64,000 nucleotides of DNA. Origin: Raphanus sativus. Taxonomy: Eukaryota > Streptophyta > Magnoliopsida > Brassicales > Brassicaceae. This document shows, one piece after another, positions 60,861 through 64,000 of this stretch; the stretch's first letter is position 1; every line of letters starts with the position of its first letter. Below the pieces are notes generated by a model that was not told the origin of the DNA, made no database searches, and worked only from the letters and a program-made list of their open reading frames with translations. The position numbers and the translations under genes were made by a program. The stretch lies in assembly GCF_000801105.2 (NCBI RefSeq), contig NC_079519.1, positions 31,223,288 to 31,287,287 of the forward strand. Direction: 5' to 3'.

Positions 60861-61690
60861 AACAAAACTTTTATCTAGTCTGGGCGCTAGTACCAGCAAT
60901 AGCAATCCCATCGACTACCTCCTGTAACTCAACGGAAGACCTACTTACAGCATGCTCGCGAATGACGAACCTACCTCCATTAGGTCTCTCCAAACCTCTG
61001 TATCCATGGATCCTCTGGGTCTTGTGGACGAGCAGGAATCAGTTGCTGTTTGAGGACAAATCTTTCTCAGAAACAGAGATGTTGGCTAAAGCAATCAGAG
61101 CAGCAAAGGAATGGCAGACTTCTCTCCCACTCCAAAAACAAAGCTCTGTTTCAAAGAAAGATGGTAAAACCTCGAAATGTCTACCACAGGTTCCAGAGAC
61201 TACAAGCATCTTGTTCTCGGATGCAGCCTGGAACTCCTCTTCTCTTGCAGGTGGCCTTAGTTGGGTTTGCACAGACTCGGCCGGCACACACCTGTTTCAA
61301 GGATCAGAGAACAGACGTTATATAGCCTCAGCCCTCGCGGCAGAAGCATTGGCGTTACGAGCAGGCCTCTCGAAGGCTGCCTCTTCTGGAATCAGAGACG
61401 TGATCTGTTTATCAGATTCGAAAAGTCTCATTGAAATAATCACAGGTCATAAAACTGTGGTTGCTCTTAGAGGGATACTCCATGACATTGGTGTGTTGAG
61501 TGAATCCTTCAACTCTATCTCTTTTAGTTTCATTTCTCGTTCATGTAATGAAACAGCCGATAGGCTGGCAAAACTCTCTCTGTTTCAGCTCTCGAACAAT
61601 CCCTCTGTGATTGGTAACACTGCTGTATTTTAAGTTTGAATGAATGGAAAGTAAGGTTTGAACAAAAACAAAAAAACAAAACTTTTATCT
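60861..61690 (+). mobile_element. 5'-truncated LINE with intact 16-bp target duplication
   Basis: AACAAAACTTTTATCT at 60861-60876 and at 61675-61690 is a perfect direct repeat. Between them lies about 800 bp coding for the C-terminal RNase H part of a plant non-LTR retrotransposon polyprotein, followed by a short 3' UTR and an A-rich tail (GTTTGAACAAAAACAAAAA). Endonuclease and reverse transcriptase are missing, so the copy cannot move by itself. Confidence 0.85.
60877..61633 (+). CDS. RNase H domain (RVT_3-type) of a truncated LINE
   Basis: Open from the truncation point to the TAA at 61631-61633; the ATG at 60836 lies in host DNA before the target duplication and is probably fortuitous, so it is excluded. 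The N-terminal portion has PLYPWILWVLWTSRNQLLF, the conserved Trp-rich segment before RNase H in plant LINE and reverse-transcriptase-like proteins. The RNase H domain follows with its acidic residues in order: D in ILFSDAAW, E in LAAEALALRAGL, D in CLSDSKSLIEII and D in NETADRLAKLSL. The lack of stops or frameshifts across about 250 codons suggests a young insertion. A cellular function is not indicated; transcription is unknown. Confidence 0.7.
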
Positions 61691-64000
61691 TATTTTGACG
61701 ATGCAGTGACTTGTCGATATATTACGATTCTTCCATACTAAAATTAGCAATAAACATGCATTTGACATTTTAAATTTTAAATTTTAAATTTTGATTATCC
61801 CAAAGAAACAGCTATTACTCGCAAAGTGGGTGTGGAGAAAAGGTGAGTGGTTAAATTTAAAATTTATAAATCAACAAAGGAAATGTAATCAGATCCCATA
61901 AGGATAATACTCTAATGCAAAATCAGGACCTTAAAAGTTCACGTAAACGTCGGTCGATCGGTTCAACAGCATATTGATAACGTGTATTAAGCAGATAGAA
62001 GTTTATCATCGATCATGCAATTTTATCACAATATGACATGCCATATATCAAATTTCTATTGTCTACTGAAACCAACCAACTCATGTTCCTAAAATCCTAC
62101 GACAGAGGTACGTTCGTTATTGTTAATATTTTGTTTTGCTGATTAGTATATTTCATGCAGTATGAAATCAGCTACGGTTGAATATTTGGTGGTGGATTTT
62201 GTTATCAAAGATGTGTCGCAAATTGCAATATTATTTTTATGAAATTATTATTTCAATCATGTATATATTAAACGCAAAACTACAAAGTTATAATTAATTT
62301 ATTTTTTCAGTCACCACAAATTTTAATTTTCCAGTAATAAAAATCTTTTTTTTTATTTATGTTATTCATGTGCACCTAACACTATACATGTAAAAGGAAT
62401 AAAAAAACAAAGGTATTCAAGAAAAGGGCCAGAAAGTCGGAAAGTCCAAGAAAGATGACCCCAAATTTGGGTTGTAACGCACGACAACTACTCTATAGAC
62501 AAGAATACACGTGAATACCATTTCCTTCCCTACTTATAAAACCAAAATTACTTTCTTAGACTTTTTTATAATTTGTTTTTGACAAACTTTTTGATAAATA
62601 TGTTCATGGACATAAATCAATAGTGACCAATAAAAATATAATATTTGGTAAGAAATTTTGTTTATTTGTGTTATCGTTTTACAAATTAATGGATTTGGAT
62701 CTATCAAGAGAGACAGTGTAATTAAGGCAAACAACATAATTTTGGAGTTTTGTAAGTAAAACACATTATTCTAAATCAGAAACACATTAAACTATTCACC
62801 ACACGATCTCCGGATTCCTGATCCAACCAACATAGCTTTTTACTAAAATAATTAGCAAAAACAATCAGAGAGAGAAAATGGGGGGGGGGTATAGAGTGAG
62901 ATAATGCTTATAATGATGATGATGAAGCTGGCAGATTATGAAAAATTTAAGGAGTACTTATTTGTTTTTATATAATTCTCTACAAAGATTTAAAAAGGCA
63001 ATTGCCTCGAACTTTTCCTTCCTTTTCCGTGTTATGATGAATTCTTGTAGTTTAAGCATAAGATTTAGTCGAATCAAAGCACTACTGTATTTTGGACCAT
63101 CATGATCCATAAACACTATTATCGATAGTGGTTATAAATATCATTTATGTACGTAGATGGAAGATGAAAACCCTATGTATGCTTGTATTTATTAATAAAA
63201 AAATTATTAGACCTAGTGTCTTTTTTTTTTTTTTTGCAAACTAGACCTAGTGTCTTCAAGTCATGCATATGCGCAAGGCCAATATTATAAGACCAAAATC
63301 TGTTTTTGTTTTTGAAAAACTAATGTAATGGCGTTGTAGAGTTACATTTTATATAAATCGTGCTTGCATTTTGGAATATTCGATTGACCCGTTCCAATCC
63401 TGAAGTTATTAACTACTTATTTTTTGACCCAGTATCATATCATGGATCTCTTTGCCGAGACAGCAATCTCAGAGCTGCCTAACCACTACTGTCAAGCTCA
63501 TTTTATAAGTTGTTATCTACCTAACTTGGAAAGAAAGGAATACAAAAATCTTCAAAAAACTATTCATTCCTTTTAGATTAAAAATTTTGTTTAAGTGTTG
63601 TCTTATTCTAGTTTGAAAAAAAAAATCTTGAATTTTATGTAATGGTAGTCTAATCTGTATAATTAAAAAGAAGAAACAGCATGTGTTAACATTTTTATCC
63701 CAAAAATGTGTGACAAAAAATTCAAAATTATTACCAAAAAAAAACTTCATATAAATTGTCGTCAAAATACCACACGCAAGGCACAAAAAGAATCCCTGAT
63801 CTTGAAAGACATGTGAACCCCAAATTATTAAAAAAAAAAAACAATTCGTACAAAAATAGCAAAGTCTTCATTTTCAATATTCAATTCTATTTGTTTGTTT
63901 GGTAAAGTTTCTCCTTGCAGTTGTCAATTTATGCCGACTCAATTCTAGTTAGGTTTTTATTACACGGTAATAATAACACTGAGAGTGAAAGGAGTCTCCT
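61691..64000. other. AT-rich intergenic region at the right edge
   Basis: No supported gene. A homopolymer of ten G at 62880-62889 follows AGAGAGAAAAT. An A-tailed insertion lies at 63208-63256. Minus-strand frames at 62534 and 63517 are hydrophobic chance frames in AT-rich DNA. Confidence 0.5.
63208..63256. mobile_element. Ultra-short A-tailed insertion
   Basis: TAGACCTAGTGTCTT at 63208-63222 and 63242-63256 (15 bp) flanks 13 T plus GCAAAC; on the minus strand GTTTGC then 13 A. Confidence 0.65.

Overview
This is nuclear DNA of a crucifer, most likely Brassica or a close relative. The genes are intron-rich with GT-AG introns, the spacers are very AT-rich, and every recognisable protein is closest (from memory, no search run) to an Arabidopsis thaliana protein. 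From about 14 to 57 kb the gene content follows Arabidopsis chromosome 5, At5g27-At5g28: FRIGIDA-like pair (At5g27220/27230), CAND8 (At5g27210), an acyl carrier protein relic (At5g27200 slot), NHX1 (At5g27150), NOP58 (At5g27120), then, after a jump and a change of direction, a seed maturation protein (At5g27980), TSR2 (At5g27990), CYSD2 (At5g28020), DES1 (At5g28030), a storekeeper/GeBP factor (At5g28040), RPS24 (At5g28060) and WNK9 (At5g28080). These locus numbers are recalled and unverified.

Layout. 0-1.1 kb: 5' part of a plastid RETICULATA-related gene that runs off the left edge. 1.1-3.6 kb: AT-rich DNA with Helitron-type ends. 3.8-10.8 kb: a decayed copy of TWD40-1 (TPLATE endocytic complex) with at least eight lesions. 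11.5-12.6 kb: an unrecognised proline-rich gene with two kinds of tandem repeat upstream. 14.8-25.8 kb: two tandem FRIGIDA-like genes within a segmental duplication. 27-29.2 kb: CAND8. 29.4 kb: acyl carrier protein relic. 29.9-32.8 kb: NHX1. 36.1-38.2 kb: NOP58. 40.5-43.6 kb: seed maturation protein and TSR2. 44-49 kb: two tandem OAS-TL-family genes, CYSD2-like and DES1-like. 50.9-54.1 kb: storekeeper-like factor and RPS24. 54.9-57 kb: WNK9, carrying a frameshift and an in-frame insertion. 57-64 kb: no intact host gene; a foldback element, a Helitron end and a 5'-truncated LINE that keeps an open RNase H domain.

The genes are independent loci, not an operon or pathway cluster. The functional links are the adjacent cysteine synthase/desulfhydrase pair and two ribosome-biogenesis factors (NOP58, TSR2) in the same block. 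The most striking non-genic pattern is a set of about ten very short insertions: a 4-10 nt tag ending in C, then a run of A, flanked by 9-17 bp direct repeats. Two are nested one inside the other, one adds nine codons to the WNK9 kinase domain, and two are supported as insertions by comparison with the paralogous FRIGIDA-like locus. They look like extreme 5' truncations made by LINE machinery; the LINE fragment at 61 kb ends with a similar sequence and has the same kind of target-site duplication.
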